A model generated the notes under the pieces. It did no database searches. It was not told the origin of the DNA and saw only the letters and a list, made by a program, of their open reading frames with translations. A stretch of DNA of 60,203 nucleotides from contig DXDR01000027.1 of assembly GCA_019115385.1 (NCBI GenBank), forward strand, positions 1 to 60,203, in the 5' to 3' direction. The translations under genes and the position numbers were made by a program. Position 1 is the stretch's first letter. Every line of letters starts with the position of its first letter. The DNA is from Candidatus Mediterraneibacter avicola (lineage in GTDB: Bacteria > Bacillota > Clostridia > Lachnospirales > Lachnospiraceae). Below, piece by piece: positions 26,696 through 35,149 of the stretch.

Positions 26696-26757
26696 AAAAA
26701 CTCTGAGAAGTTCCCGGGCGGACTGCTTTTATGTCCCGCCGCTTTCTCAGAGTTTTT
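26696..26757. terminator. Bidirectional terminator between bioY and trxB-like gene
   Basis: AAAAACTCTGAGAA (26696-26709) and TTCTCAGAGTTTTT (26743-26756) are perfect inverted arms around an inner GC-rich stem. A and T runs on opposite sides serve the two convergent genes. Confidence 0.85.
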
Positions 26758-26771
26758 ATATCCCGGATACT

Positions 26772-27677
26772 CTATTCTGCTATATATTTACATGCCGCCA
26801 GTGCCGCCACCGCTCCGTCAGCCGCTGCTGTTGTAAGCTGGCGCACTTCCTTCGTCCGGCAGTCTCCCGCTGCAAAGATACCCGGGGCAGATGTAACGCA
26901 GTCCTCTGCCGCCAGTATAAAGCCGTTTGCATCCAGTTTTACCACGTCTGCAAAGCACTCATTCTGAGGGATCTGTCCTACGGCGATAAACACGCCAGCC
27001 ACATCGAGCCTGAAATCTTCGCCTGTCTTTTTGTCCGTCAGGACCAGCCCTTCCACCACATTTTCACCAAGTATCTCTTTTACTACGGCGCTCAGCACAA
27101 ATTCTACATTTTCTTTAGAGGCAAGCCTCTTTACAATGCTGTCCTCGCCCCGGAACTCGTCTCTTCTGTGTACAAGATAAACTTTATTGCAGTAGTTCGA
27201 GAGAAACTCTGCATCCTGGAGAGCTGTGCTGCCTCCGCCGATCACGGCTACATCCCGTCCCCGGAAAAAAGCTCCGTCGCAAGTTGCGCAGTAGGAAACT
27301 CCGGCTCCCGTAAGGCGCTCTTCGTCGGCTACACCCAGATGACGGTGTGTAACTCCGGTGGCAAGGATGACGCTGCGGCATGGGTATGCCTTATCCGTCG
27401 TCTCAATGACCTTTATCCCGTCCTCAACACGGATTCCTGTCACCTTTTCCACCACAGTCTCCGTCCCCAGTTTCATCGCCTGATCCAGGAGATTCATGGA
27501 AAACTCACTGCCGCTTACACTTGCGATCCCGGGATAATTTTCTACATTCGGAGAGGAGGTGATCTGACCGCCAAAATTTCCCCCTTCAATAATGATCGTC
27601 CGCTTTCCTGCCCGCTGCCCGTAGATGGCAGCCGTCATTCCGGCTGTCCCGCCTCCTATAATTCCAATATCGTACAT
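26772..27677 (-). CDS. Thioredoxin reductase family flavoprotein
   Basis: 301-residue FAD/NAD(P)H disulfide oxidoreductase of the low-molecular-weight TrxB type. The FAD-binding motif is GIIGGGTAG (residues 5-13), the redox-active pair is C130-A-T-C133, the NAD(P)-binding glycine motif is VAVIGGGSTA, and the C-terminal FAD motif is GIFAAGDCRT. The start is 4 bp after the nrdD stop codon, so the two are co-transcribed. It is therefore likely to reduce the redoxin domain fused to NrdD, in addition to or instead of a general thioredoxin. That pairing is inference from context. Confidence 0.92.
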   Translation of the reverse strand: MYDIGIIGGGTAGMTAAIYGQRAGKRTIIIEGGNFGGQITSSPNVENYPGIASVSGSEFSMNLLDQAMKLGTETVVEKVTGIRVEDGIKVIETTDKAYPCRSVILATGVTHRHLGVADEERLTGAGVSYCATCDGAFFRGRDVAVIGGGSTALQDAEFLSNYCNKVYLVHRRDEFRGEDSIVKRLASKENVEFVLSAVVKEILGENVVEGLVLTDKKTGEDFRLDVAGVFIAVGQIPQNECFADVVKLDANGFILAAEDCVTSAPGIFAAGDCRTKEVRQLTTAAADGAVAALAACKYIAE

Positions 27678-27680
27678 AAA

Positions 27681-30050
27681 TCAGCCTTCCTTTTCTGCAA
27701 AACTTTTTATATTTGATGCATTCGCAAATTTTGAAATCTCGCCATCTTTTATTACGATCAGAGTAGGCGCCTGCATCACTCCGTACCGTTCAACCAGTTC
27801 CCGATTTTGTTCCGCGTCTACGATCTCATATGGGATATTCGCCTTTTCCAGCGAATTAACAGCCACACGGCAGTTGGGACAAGTTTTCGTCGTAAACAGC
27901 AGGGTTTTTGCACCCTCTGCCCCGCCTTCTGTTTTTTCTGTCTCTGCGGCCGCCGCCATCGTCCGCGGGCGCATATGGGAATTTGTTATGTCATATACCC
28001 TGCGTTCTTTAAATTCCTGGGTCTTTCCGTCGTTCCAGTTCTTTACCGGACGGTAATATCCGGTAATACGGCTGTAAACCTCCGTCTCAGCGCCGCAGTG
28101 CGGGCATTTATACTGCTCGCCCGTAAGATATCCATGATTCTTACAGATGGAATACGTGGGCGACATGGTATAATAGGGAAGTTTATAGTTTTCTGCGATC
28201 TTCCTCACAAGGGATGCCGCCGATTTCCAATCAGGCAGCTTCTCACCCAGGAATGTATGGAACACCGTTCCGGAAGTATACAGCGTCTGAAGTTCATCCT
28301 GGATATCCAGCGCCTCAAATACATCCTCCGTGTATCCCACCGGGAGATGTGAGCTGTTTGTATAATAGGGCGTTCCGTTCTTCTCTGACGCAGTGATAAT
28401 ATCCGGGAACTGGGCTACATCGTGCTTGGCGAGCCGGTATGTGGTGGACTCTGCCGGCGTTGCCTCCAGATTGTACAGGTCTCCGTACATCTCCTGATAA
28501 TCAGACAGGCGCTCACGCATATGGTTAAGCACATTTTTGGTAAACTGCTGAGCCTCTGCATCCGTCAGGTCTTTTCGGATCCATTTTGCATTCAGGCAGG
28601 CCTCATTCATGCCGATCAGGCCTATCGTTGAGAAGTGATTGTCAAATGTCCCCAGGTATCTCTTTGTGTAAGGATAAAGGCCTTCATCAAGAAGTTTTGT
28701 TATTACTGTACGCTTAATGTGAAGAGACCGTGCAGAAATATCCATCAGGCGGTCAAGCCTTCTGTAAAAGTCTTCCTCGTTTTCCGCAAGATATGCGATT
28801 CTTGGCATATTTATTGTGACAACACCCACGGAACCGGTGCTCTCCCCACTTCCAAAGAAACCGCCGGATTTCTTGCGCAGTTCCCTCAGATCCAGGCGTA
28901 GACGGCAGCACATACTGCGCACGTCGCTGGGTTCCATATCGCTGTTAATGTAATTAGAAAAATACGGCGTGCCATACTTGGCCGTCATTTCAAAGAGAAG
29001 GCGGTTGTTCGGCGTATCCGACCAGTCAAAGTCTTTGGTAATGGAATAGGTGGGGATCGGGTACTGGAAACCGCGCCCCTCTGCATCTCCCTCGATCATC
29101 GTCTCGATAAATGCCCTGTTTACCATATCCATCTCTTCTTTACAATCGCCGTAGGTGAAGTCCATCTCTTTTCCGCCTACGATCGCCGGAAGATTTTTCA
29201 GATCGTTGGGTACCGTCCAGTCTAGGGTAATGTTGGAGAAGGGCGCCTGCGTGCCCCATCTGGACGGGATATTTACCCCGTAGATAAAAGACTCAATGCA
29301 TTTTTTCACATCGGGGTATGTCAGGTGGTCTGTCCTGACAAAAGGTGCCAGGTAAGTATCAAATGAGGAGAATGCCTGGGCGCCCGCCCACTCGTTCTGC
29401 ATAATCCCCAGGAAATTCACCATCTGGTTGCAGAGCACACTAAGGTGCTTGGCAGGAGCCGACGTAATCCGCCCCGGAATTCCGCCAAGCCCTTCCTGGA
29501 TCAGCTGCTTCAGGGACCATCCTGCGCAGTATCCTGTGAGCATGGACAGATCGTGGATATGAATATCTGCATTTTTGTGTGCTTTCCCGATCTCGTCGTC
29601 ATAAATCTCCGACAGCCAGTAATTTGCCGTGATAGCGCCGGAATTGCTCAGGATCAGTCCTCCTACCGAATAGGTTACCGTGGAATTCTCCTTTACACGC
29701 CAGTCCGTCACCTTTACATAACTGTCCACGATCTCTTTGTAGTCCAGAAGTGTGGAGTTCAGATTGCGGATCTTCTCTCTCTGCTTTCTGTATAAAATAT
29801 AGCCTTTCGCCACATCATCATATCCTGCCTGGATCAGCACAGACTCCACGCTGTCCTGGATATCCTCCACAGAAACCAGGCCGTCGCTGATCTTCGGCTC
29901 AAAAGATGCCGTCACCTTCAGAGCCAGCATGTCGATAATATCCTGATTATAATTCTTCTCCTGCGCCTCAAACGCTTTTCGGATCGCTTCGCTTATTTTC
30001 ACAAGGTTGAATTCCGCCACCTTGCCGTCACGCTTTTTTACCTGATACAT
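27681..30050 (-). CDS. nrdD: Anaerobic ribonucleoside-triphosphate reductase fused to a redoxin domain
   Basis: 789-residue class III reductase making dNTPs with a glycyl radical. An ATP cone occupies residues 1-90 (MYQVKKRDGKVAEFNLVKIS). The catalytic barrel follows, then a four-Cys zinc site (CKNHGYL ... CPHCG) and the radical-glycine loop SRITGYYRPVKNWNDGK. After a short linker, about 76 extra residues form a thioredoxin/glutaredoxin-like domain with active site CPNC and a cis-proline motif APTLIV. With the adjacent TrxB-like gene this suggests redoxin-dependent rather than formate-dependent reduction. The NrdR boxes upstream indicate NrdR repression. NrdG is encoded just upstream. Confidence 0.95.
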   Translation of the reverse strand: MYQVKKRDGKVAEFNLVKISEAIRKAFEAQEKNYNQDIIDMLALKVTASFEPKISDGLVSVEDIQDSVESVLIQAGYDDVAKGYILYRKQREKIRNLNSTLLDYKEIVDSYVKVTDWRVKENSTVTYSVGGLILSNSGAITANYWLSEIYDDEIGKAHKNADIHIHDLSMLTGYCAGWSLKQLIQEGLGGIPGRITSAPAKHLSVLCNQMVNFLGIMQNEWAGAQAFSSFDTYLAPFVRTDHLTYPDVKKCIESFIYGVNIPSRWGTQAPFSNITLDWTVPNDLKNLPAIVGGKEMDFTYGDCKEEMDMVNRAFIETMIEGDAEGRGFQYPIPTYSITKDFDWSDTPNNRLLFEMTAKYGTPYFSNYINSDMEPSDVRSMCCRLRLDLRELRKKSGGFFGSGESTGSVGVVTINMPRIAYLAENEEDFYRRLDRLMDISARSLHIKRTVITKLLDEGLYPYTKRYLGTFDNHFSTIGLIGMNEACLNAKWIRKDLTDAEAQQFTKNVLNHMRERLSDYQEMYGDLYNLEATPAESTTYRLAKHDVAQFPDIITASEKNGTPYYTNSSHLPVGYTEDVFEALDIQDELQTLYTSGTVFHTFLGEKLPDWKSAASLVRKIAENYKLPYYTMSPTYSICKNHGYLTGEQYKCPHCGAETEVYSRITGYYRPVKNWNDGKTQEFKERRVYDITNSHMRPRTMAAAAETEKTEGGAEGAKTLLFTTKTCPNCRVAVNSLEKANIPYEIVDAEQNRELVERYGVMQAPTLIVIKDGEISKFANASNIKSFAEKEG

Positions 30051-30187
30051 TTTCCCGGTTCCCCTTTCTTTTCTCCTGCATATTTATCATGTTCTGATTA
30101 TCATAAGCGGCGTTCCGAACCTCAGCCGTTCAGGCTTCTGTTATGCCGCTTCTCACGTACCCAGCCCCAGAAGGAGCGTCTGAAAAT

Positions 30188-30217
30188 ATTCTATCACCCC
30201 CACACATTGCATGTCAA
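30188..30217 (-). promoter_or_regulatory. Promoter of nrdD-trxB
   Basis: TTGACA (30212-30217), 18-bp spacer, TAGAAT (30188-30193) on the minus strand, about 130 nt upstream of the nrdD ATG. Confidence 0.7.
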
Positions 30218-30225
30218 CAAAAAAC

Positions 30226-30271
30226 ACCAATATCTAGTGTGTTTCTTTTTTAACAATGACTAGATATTGGT
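30226..30271 (-). promoter_or_regulatory. Pair of NrdR boxes
   Basis: CAATATCTAG (30228-30237) and CTAGATATTG (30260-30269) are cores of two NrdR-type boxes with centres 32 bp apart, the three-turn spacing typical of NrdR sites. They lie just upstream of the -35 box. The two sites mirror each other within 15-bp perfect inverted arms (ACACCAATATCTAGT and its complement). Confidence 0.8.
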
Positions 30272-30336
30272 GTGTTTATATTTTCCGATCCTGCAGCGTC
30301 CCATCGTTTCTTGCGTATCAGATACCGGTTTTTCTC

Positions 30337-31032
30337 TCACGAGACTCCTCTTAGTTCCGCAGCGGGAATATATTTTCTTACGATCTCCAGCGCCTGTTCA
30401 AGGATTTCCTTCGTATATGCCCGAAGCCCCGGCTGTATCACATCCCCGGAGTCTACAAAACTCTGGAGATAGTATCTCTTTGCGCCTTTCAGCCAGCGGC
30501 CGATCCCCTCAAAATCATCCCGTTTATGAAACTCTCTCACCACCGTGGTCCGAAACTCATAAGGCACTGCGTCCGACATCAGATATTCCGCGCTTTTTAG
30601 AATATTATCCGGATTGTAATCCGCAATTCCGATCGTCAGGCCATACTTATCCGGTACGTTTTTAATATCCATGGCAGCATAATCCACCAGGTGTTTGTTT
30701 ACCAGATATTTCAGGCGGTTTACATTACTTCCGTTAGTATCCAGCTTAATCAGGTATCCCAGCTCTTTCACCTTTTCCAGAAACCGCTCCAATTCCGGTG
30801 CCAGCAGCGGCTCTCCCCCGGTAATGCACACTCCGTCGAGAACGCCCTGGCGCTTCTTCAGGAACGTCAGAACCTCTTCCTCCGAAATCGAATACTCTGG
30901 CCGGATATGAGTTACAAGAGACGCATTGTGGCAAAACGGGCAGCGGAAATTACACCCCGCCAGAAACACCGTGCAGGCAACCCTGCCCGGATAATCCAAA
31001 AGCGTCAGCTTTTGAATTCCCTGTATATTCAT
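30337..31032 (-). CDS. nrdG: Anaerobic ribonucleotide reductase activating protein (radical SAM)
   Basis: 231-residue radical SAM enzyme with the cluster motif C27-x3-C31-x2-C34 (AGCNFRCPFCHN) followed by the GGEPLL SAM-binding motif. It installs the glycyl radical on NrdD. The N-terminus MNIQGIQKLTLLDYPG is typical of the NrdG2-like group. I chose the ATG at 31032 with GGGAGG 5-6 nt upstream. A longer frame runs through the palindromic repeats and is rejected. It precedes nrdD but is separated from it by the NrdR-controlled promoter, so part of its expression may come from the proC side. Confidence 0.92.
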   Translation of the reverse strand: MNIQGIQKLTLLDYPGRVACTVFLAGCNFRCPFCHNASLVTHIRPEYSISEEEVLTFLKKRQGVLDGVCITGGEPLLAPELERFLEKVKELGYLIKLDTNGSNVNRLKYLVNKHLVDYAAMDIKNVPDKYGLTIGIADYNPDNILKSAEYLMSDAVPYEFRTTVVREFHKRDDFEGIGRWLKGAKRYYLQSFVDSGDVIQPGLRAYTKEILEQALEIVRKYIPAAELRGVS

Positions 31033-31042
31033 GGTTCCTCCC

Positions 31043-31141
31043 AAAGGGGTCAGACCCCTTTTGACAATATTGTATGAATTGTTTACCGCTTTCTTCAAAA
31101 GGGGCCTGACCCCTTTTGGAAGTATTGTACGAATTGTTTAC
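31043..31141. repeat. Tandemly duplicated palindrome unit between proC and nrdG
   Basis: Two units of about 45 bp, starting 54 bp apart, each have a GGGGTC/CCCC palindrome (31043-31061 and 31097-31117) followed by TATTGTAYGAATTGTTTAC (31068-31085 and 31123-31141). The proC stop codon lies within the second unit, so the first unit looks like a duplication of the proC 3' end plus palindrome. The nrdG ribosome site directly abuts the first palindrome. Confidence 0.8.
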
Positions 31142-31932
31142 AATTTTTTGGAGATTTCAGCACATGTTTTCATGGCTTCGATCACTGCGCTGCGAAATCC
31201 ACGTTCCTCCAGAACTCTCACGGCCTCTATCGTTGTACCGGCAGGGGAGCATACCATGTCTTTTAATTCGCCCGGGTGCTTTCCTGTCTCGAGTATCATT
31301 TTCGCGCTTCCGTACACTGCCTGGGCTGCAAACTGATATGCCTGCTGCCGGGGCATACCCTCTGCTACAGCCGCATCAGCCATCGCTTCGATAAACATGA
31401 ATACATACGCCGGAGAGCTTCCGCTTACTGCCACGACCGCGTCGATCAGATGCTCTGGCACGATTTCGACCTTGCCGAAAGCGCCGAGCAGTTCCAGTGC
31501 ATACTTCTTTTCTTCTTCTGTGACACGGGAATTCGGGCATGCGGCCGTCATCCCTTCTCCTACCAAAGCCGGAGTATTCGGCATGGTGCGTATGATCTTG
31601 ACCGGTTTTCCAAACTGCTCTTCCAGCCACGCCAGTGTTTTTCCCGGAGCGATCGTGATGATCAGCTGCTCCTCACGGATGCAGTCTCTGATCTCTGCGA
31701 TCGCCTGTGCATAAAACTGGGGTTTCACTGAGAGGATCAGCACTTCTGACTTTTCTGCAGCCTCGCAGTTGTCTGCAGTCACCTGGATCCCGTGCTCTCT
31801 CCGCGCCCGTTCTCTGCCTTCCTCCATAATATCTGCGCCTATGATTTCTTCGGGAGGGATCATCCCCTTTCGGATGATTCCTCCCATGATCGCGCCTGCC
31901 ATGTTGCCCGTTCCAATAAATCCTAATTTCAT
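31138..31932 (-). CDS. proC: Pyrroline-5-carboxylate reductase
   Basis: 264-residue enzyme for the last step of proline synthesis (P5C to proline with NAD(P)H), cytosolic. The N-terminal Rossmann motif is MKLGFIGTGNMAGAIMGG, the active-site stretch IRTMPNTPALVGEG follows, and the C-terminal dimerisation domain has the family signature ELKDMVCSPAGTTIEA. It follows the acylphosphatase gene by 15 bp in a minus-strand run of genes. The stop codon is embedded in a duplicated palindromic unit. Confidence 0.97.
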   Translation of the reverse strand: MKLGFIGTGNMAGAIMGGIIRKGMIPPEEIIGADIMEEGRERARREHGIQVTADNCEAAEKSEVLILSVKPQFYAQAIAEIRDCIREEQLIITIAPGKTLAWLEEQFGKPVKIIRTMPNTPALVGEGMTAACPNSRVTEEEKKYALELLGAFGKVEIVPEHLIDAVVAVSGSSPAYVFMFIEAMADAAVAEGMPRQQAYQFAAQAVYGSAKMILETGKHPGELKDMVCSPAGTTIEAVRVLEERGFRSAVIEAMKTCAEISKKL

Positions 31933-31947
31933 AATATCTGTTTCTCC

Positions 31948-32220
31948 TTAATATTTTACATCAAATGTTCTTTCCTCTTTCAGCGGTATTTCCTTTGTGT
32001 CCATCCAGTCAATGGTAATAAAGCGGGAGTTGTTCAATCCCACGAGCAGCTTATTGATCAGCTGTTCCCTCCCCTGCACTTCCATTGTCACAGTTCCTTC
32101 CCAGTCGTTTTTCACCCATCCGGTCAGTTCCAGAGACTGGGCGAGATACTTTGCTGTATACCGAAACCCGACACCCTGGACACGACCGTAAAATACAATA
32201 TGTTTTCTAATTTCTGACAT
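31948..32220 (-). CDS. acyP: Acylphosphatase
   Basis: 90-residue cytosolic acylphosphatase, hydrolysing carboxyl-phosphate mixed anhydrides. The catalytic residues R20 (GRVQGVGFRY) and N38 (GWVKND) are present, and the length is typical. It sits 9 bp after the SPFH gene and 15 bp before proC, in a likely operon. No specific physiological substrate is implied by the context. Confidence 0.95.
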   Translation of the reverse strand: MSEIRKHIVFYGRVQGVGFRYTAKYLAQSLELTGWVKNDWEGTVTMEVQGREQLINKLLVGLNNSRFITIDWMDTKEIPLKEERTFDVKY

Positions 32221-32229
32221 ACGCTTTTC

Positions 32230-33192
32230 TCACTGTACCGGGCTCTGTTCATCATCCGCAGCCACTTCTGTAATGGATTTGACCAGCCCTGCAATTTCCT
32301 GAATCTTTGACGGGACAATGATCTTGGTTGCCCTGCCGTCAGCTGCTTTTTCAAATGCTTCCAGACTCTTCAGGGTCAGGACAGCATTATCGGCCCCCGC
32401 TTCTTTCAGAAATCTGAGACCGTCAGCAGTTGCCTGCTGTACTTTCAGGATCGCCTCTGCCTCACCTTCCGCCTCTCGGATCATCTTTTCTTTCTCAGCC
32501 TCTGCCTTAAGTATCGCAGCCTGCTTTGCCGCTTCCGCCTCAAGGATCACAGACTCCTTCTGGCCCTCTGATACAAGAACCGTGGATCTCTTTTCTCCTT
32601 CCGCCCGAAGAATCGCTTCACGTCTCTCGCGCTCCGCCTTCATCTGTTTCTCCATGGCATCGCGGATAGCCGTGGGCGGGATAATGTTTTTAAGTTCTAC
32701 TCTGTTTACTTTGATCCCCCACGGATCTGTAGCCCTGTCCAGTTCCGCGCGCATTCTCGTATTAATGGTTTCACGGGAAGTAAGCGTCTGATCCAGTTCA
32801 AGATCACCGATAATATTCCTGAGTGTAGTTGCTGTCAGATTTTCGATGGCAATGATCGGGTTTGCCACTCCGTAGCAGAACATTTTCGGATCTGTGACCG
32901 AATAAAAGATGACCGTATCGATCTGCATTGTAACGTTATCCTTTGTGATAACCGGCTGAGGCGGAAAGTCCACCACCTGCTCTTTTAAGTCAATCCGCCG
33001 CGCCACACGGTCAATAATGGGCATCTTAAAATGAAGACCTGTGTTCCACGTGGTAAGATAAGCACCCAGGCGCTCCACAACAACCGCCTGAGCCTGATGC
33101 ACGATCTTAACGCACGAAATCAGGATCAGCACTGCAAGAATTACAATGACTGCAAATAAAATTACTCCAATACCTATAAACGAATAGTTCAT
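32230..33192 (-). CDS. SPFH/band 7 membrane protein (paraslipin/QmcA-like)
   Basis: 320 residues. A single N-terminal transmembrane segment (GVILFAVIVILAVLILISCV) is followed by a band 7 domain (VHQAQAVVVERLGAYLTTW ... NIIGDLELDQTLTSRE). A long Ala/Glu/Arg-rich coiled coil follows (AERERREAILRAEGEKRS). Such proteins form large membrane-attached oligomers and organise microdomains. The start overlaps the NfeD-like stop by 4 bp (ATGA), the usual NfeD-SPFH pairing. Confidence 0.93.
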   Translation of the reverse strand: MNYSFIGIGVILFAVIVILAVLILISCVKIVHQAQAVVVERLGAYLTTWNTGLHFKMPIIDRVARRIDLKEQVVDFPPQPVITKDNVTMQIDTVIFYSVTDPKMFCYGVANPIIAIENLTATTLRNIIGDLELDQTLTSRETINTRMRAELDRATDPWGIKVNRVELKNIIPPTAIRDAMEKQMKAERERREAILRAEGEKRSTVLVSEGQKESVILEAEAAKQAAILKAEAEKEKMIREAEGEAEAILKVQQATADGLRFLKEAGADNAVLTLKSLEAFEKAADGRATKIIVPSKIQEIAGLVKSITEVAADDEQSPVQ

Positions 33193-33665
33193 ACCGCTTC
33201 CTCCTCATATCTTTCTACAATTAATTTGACTCCTGAAACAGCCACCACTCTGGCAAGAGAGCCTTCTTCAAATATTTCTCTGTCCTTCTCCGCCCGTACT
33301 GTCCATTCCTGACCGTCTACGACGCTCCTTCCCGTCTGGTTCAGATTATCGACTTTTTCTGTGATCCGTATAACCTTCCCGATCTCGCTTTCGTAATTCG
33401 TCCTGACGCGGTTCCGGTTGAGATGCTTCTCCGCCAGCGGACGCGTAAAGATCAAAAGTACAATGGATACTGCCAGAAAAACAATAATCTGCACAATAAG
33501 ATCCGCGCCGAATACATTGGCCGCCAGGGCCGCCAGCGCTCCTATTCCAAACCAGATGGTCGTCAGGCCGACTGTAAACAGTTCAATGATAAGCAGTACA
33601 ATGAACAGGCCAAGCCAGATCAGATTCAGCATGGATGGTGAAATCATCAGAATGTCAGTTCCCAT
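33189..33665 (-). CDS. NfeD family membrane protein (short form)
   Basis: 158 residues. Three hydrophobic segments at the N-terminus (LIWLGLFIVLLIIELFTVGL, WFGIGALAALAANVF, IVQIIVFLAVSIVLLIF) are followed by a C-terminal OB-fold domain (GRSVVDGQEWTVRAEKDREI). This is the short NfeD type that lacks the ClpP-like protease. It is encoded directly before, and overlaps, its SPFH partner, consistent with a joint membrane complex. Confidence 0.92.
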   Translation of the reverse strand: MGTDILMISPSMLNLIWLGLFIVLLIIELFTVGLTTIWFGIGALAALAANVFGADLIVQIIVFLAVSIVLLIFTRPLAEKHLNRNRVRTNYESEIGKVIRITEKVDNLNQTGRSVVDGQEWTVRAEKDREIFEEGSLARVVAVSGVKLIVERYEEEAV

Positions 33666-33701
33666 ATATTATCTCCTTTCTTTCGTTTTTATGCCTCAGA
33701 A

Positions 33702-34826
33702 TCATTGCTCCATATACTCTGAATAGTCAACATCATAGTAGCCTTCCCCCGGCGTCAGGACGGCGTCCCCATATTCAACGGAAATTTCCGTCCCGGCAGG
33801 GATCACAATATTTTTCACACTGATATCCGTATAGTTTTCTGTGGTAAGCGCATAATCCGGGCCGTCCACCCAGAAGAATTCGGTAGATCCGTTCGGATAT
33901 ATGATAGAAATGCTGGTATATCCGTACTCATCCTCCCGCTCTTCCTTTGCTGTGATATCATAGATGCCCTCCGGCAGCTCTCCTTCTCCGGCCACATAAG
34001 CACCCGCTTCAAGGGTAACGGGCTCAGTCAGCGGATTCTCCGCAGCCGTCTGAACCAGAGGCTGTGCGTTCTCTGCGCTTAACTTCAGGATAACACCGCT
34101 GTCAATCTTCAGCTCTGCTCCGTTATAAAGCCGTATATCATCTTCTTCCGTCACCCAGCCATACCCTTCATCCGGGTCAAAGTATACAGAATAATAAATC
34201 CCGTTTTCCTCATCCGAAATGCTCAGCGCACCGCTCCCTTCTTCCAGTTCGGCCCGGTAAACGCCTTCCGGGATATGGACTCCGACTTTATATACACCGG
34301 CCCCGGCCACAGTCTCATAAGGCTCCCCGGCCGCCGGGATCTGGCGGGTCACATATTCGTACGGGTCATAGTCCATCATGACATCATATGTATCGCCGGA
34401 CATTCCTGAATCGGAACTTTCTCCGCTGATATCCCGGATAATCTCTTCACCGAACTCTATCAGATCAGGCAGGAAATTAAGCAGTACCGCCGCCAGAATA
34501 ATAACAGCGGTTATACACCCCCAGGTGCCCGGTTTCCGTCGGACTGCACTTCCTCTGCCCGGACGCTGCACATTTCCGGCCGGCTTTTGCCTGCCGCCGG
34601 CAGCATGCCCGGTTTCGGGCTTCTGTGTATGCGGTATACTATGAAGCGGTTTCTCCTGAGCCGACGGCGCCGTGTGAGACCGCTCCTCCTTCCAAGAGCC
34701 ATACCTGGATGACCCATCCTTCGCATACGAGCGCTCCCTTCTGTATATTGAATTATCCAGCCCGCAGAGAGTACATCTGCCGCCGGACAGTTTCCCTCCG
34801 CAAAGACTGCATCTCCCTTTTGCCAT
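33702..34826 (-). CDS. Zinc-ribbon, single-pass membrane protein with repeated beta-rich outer domain
   Basis: 374 residues. The N-terminus has a four-Cys zinc ribbon at C6, C9, C18 and C21 (CSLCGGKLSGGRCTLCG). A Ser/Pro/basic linker and one transmembrane segment at about 105-120 (WGCITAVIILAAVLLNFL) follow. The outer part is acidic and carries two related units, one around AGVYKVGVHIPEGVYRAELE and one around AGAYVAGEGELPEGIYDITA. The topology would put the zinc ribbon inside. I do not recognise an assigned function. A promoter lies at 34871-34899, and GGGGGTGA precedes the ATG. Confidence 0.8.
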   Translation of the reverse strand: MAKGRCSLCGGKLSGGRCTLCGLDNSIYRRERSYAKDGSSRYGSWKEERSHTAPSAQEKPLHSIPHTQKPETGHAAGGRQKPAGNVQRPGRGSAVRRKPGTWGCITAVIILAAVLLNFLPDLIEFGEEIIRDISGESSDSGMSGDTYDVMMDYDPYEYVTRQIPAAGEPYETVAGAGVYKVGVHIPEGVYRAELEEGSGALSISDEENGIYYSVYFDPDEGYGWVTEEDDIRLYNGAELKIDSGVILKLSAENAQPLVQTAAENPLTEPVTLEAGAYVAGEGELPEGIYDITAKEEREDEYGYTSISIIYPNGSTEFFWVDGPDYALTTENYTDISVKNIVIPAGTEISVEYGDAVLTPGEGYYDVDYSEYMEQ

Positions 34827-34870
34827 AATTCACCCCCTGGCGGAAAATTCCCATAAAACAAATCTGTCTT

Positions 34871-34899
34871 ATTATATCACCTTTCCGGCCCGATATAAA
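34871..34899 (-). promoter_or_regulatory. Promoter of the zinc-ribbon membrane protein operon
   Basis: TTTATA (34894-34899), 17-bp spacer, consensus TATAAT (34871-34876) on the minus strand, 44 bp before the start codon. Confidence 0.65.
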
Positions 34900-34937
34900 A
34901 CTAATATAATGATAAATGGCAGAAAAATTTTCTCAGC

Positions 34938-34988
34938 TTGAAATGTCACATTTACTCTATTGTATATTTTTTACCGATATGTTACACT
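34938..34988 (+). promoter_or_regulatory. Promoter region of the hydrogenase-maturation operon (two options)
   Basis: Two weak pairs overlap: TTGAAA (34938-34943) with TGTATA (34961-34966), and TTGTAT (34960-34965) with TACACT (34983-34988), each with a 17-bp spacer. Either would give a leader of about 160-180 nt before 35150. Confidence 0.4.
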
Positions 34989-35061
34989 TTTTTAACAAGA
35001 TACACGTTCTGACGGCAAAGGGTTTCCTGAGTCATAAGGCGCAGATATAGGTTATAAATTC

Positions 35062-35117
35062 AAGGGGATGCTTTCCCCTTCTTTTCCCTGTCTTTTGCGC
35101 CCTCCGGCGCTTTTTTC
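35062..35117 (+). terminator. Two terminator-like hairpins in the leader of the hyd operon
   Basis: The first is AAGGGGA/TTCCCCTT (35062-35080) followed by CTTTT. The second is GCGCC/GGCGC with a 4-nt loop (35097-35110) followed by six Ts (35111-35116). The TM1266-type start codon lies 33 bp later. Both precede the first gene and follow any upstream promoter, as in transcription attenuation. Confidence 0.65.
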
Positions 35118-35149
35118 TTTGCCTGAAGACCATTTTTAAGGAGAATAGA

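Noticed and set aside
26523-27716. 397-codon plus-strand open frame opposite the trxB-like gene
   Set aside because: Its translation is a low-quality Cys/Ser-rich shadow, and the minus strand encodes a clear thioredoxin reductase with all motifs. No ribosome site supports the plus frame.
31033-31098. Extended N-terminus of NrdG starting at 31098
   Set aside because: It is translated palindrome-repeat sequence (VKRGLTPLGGT). The ATG at 31032 has GGGAGG upstream and starts at the conserved MNIQGIQKLTLLDYPG.
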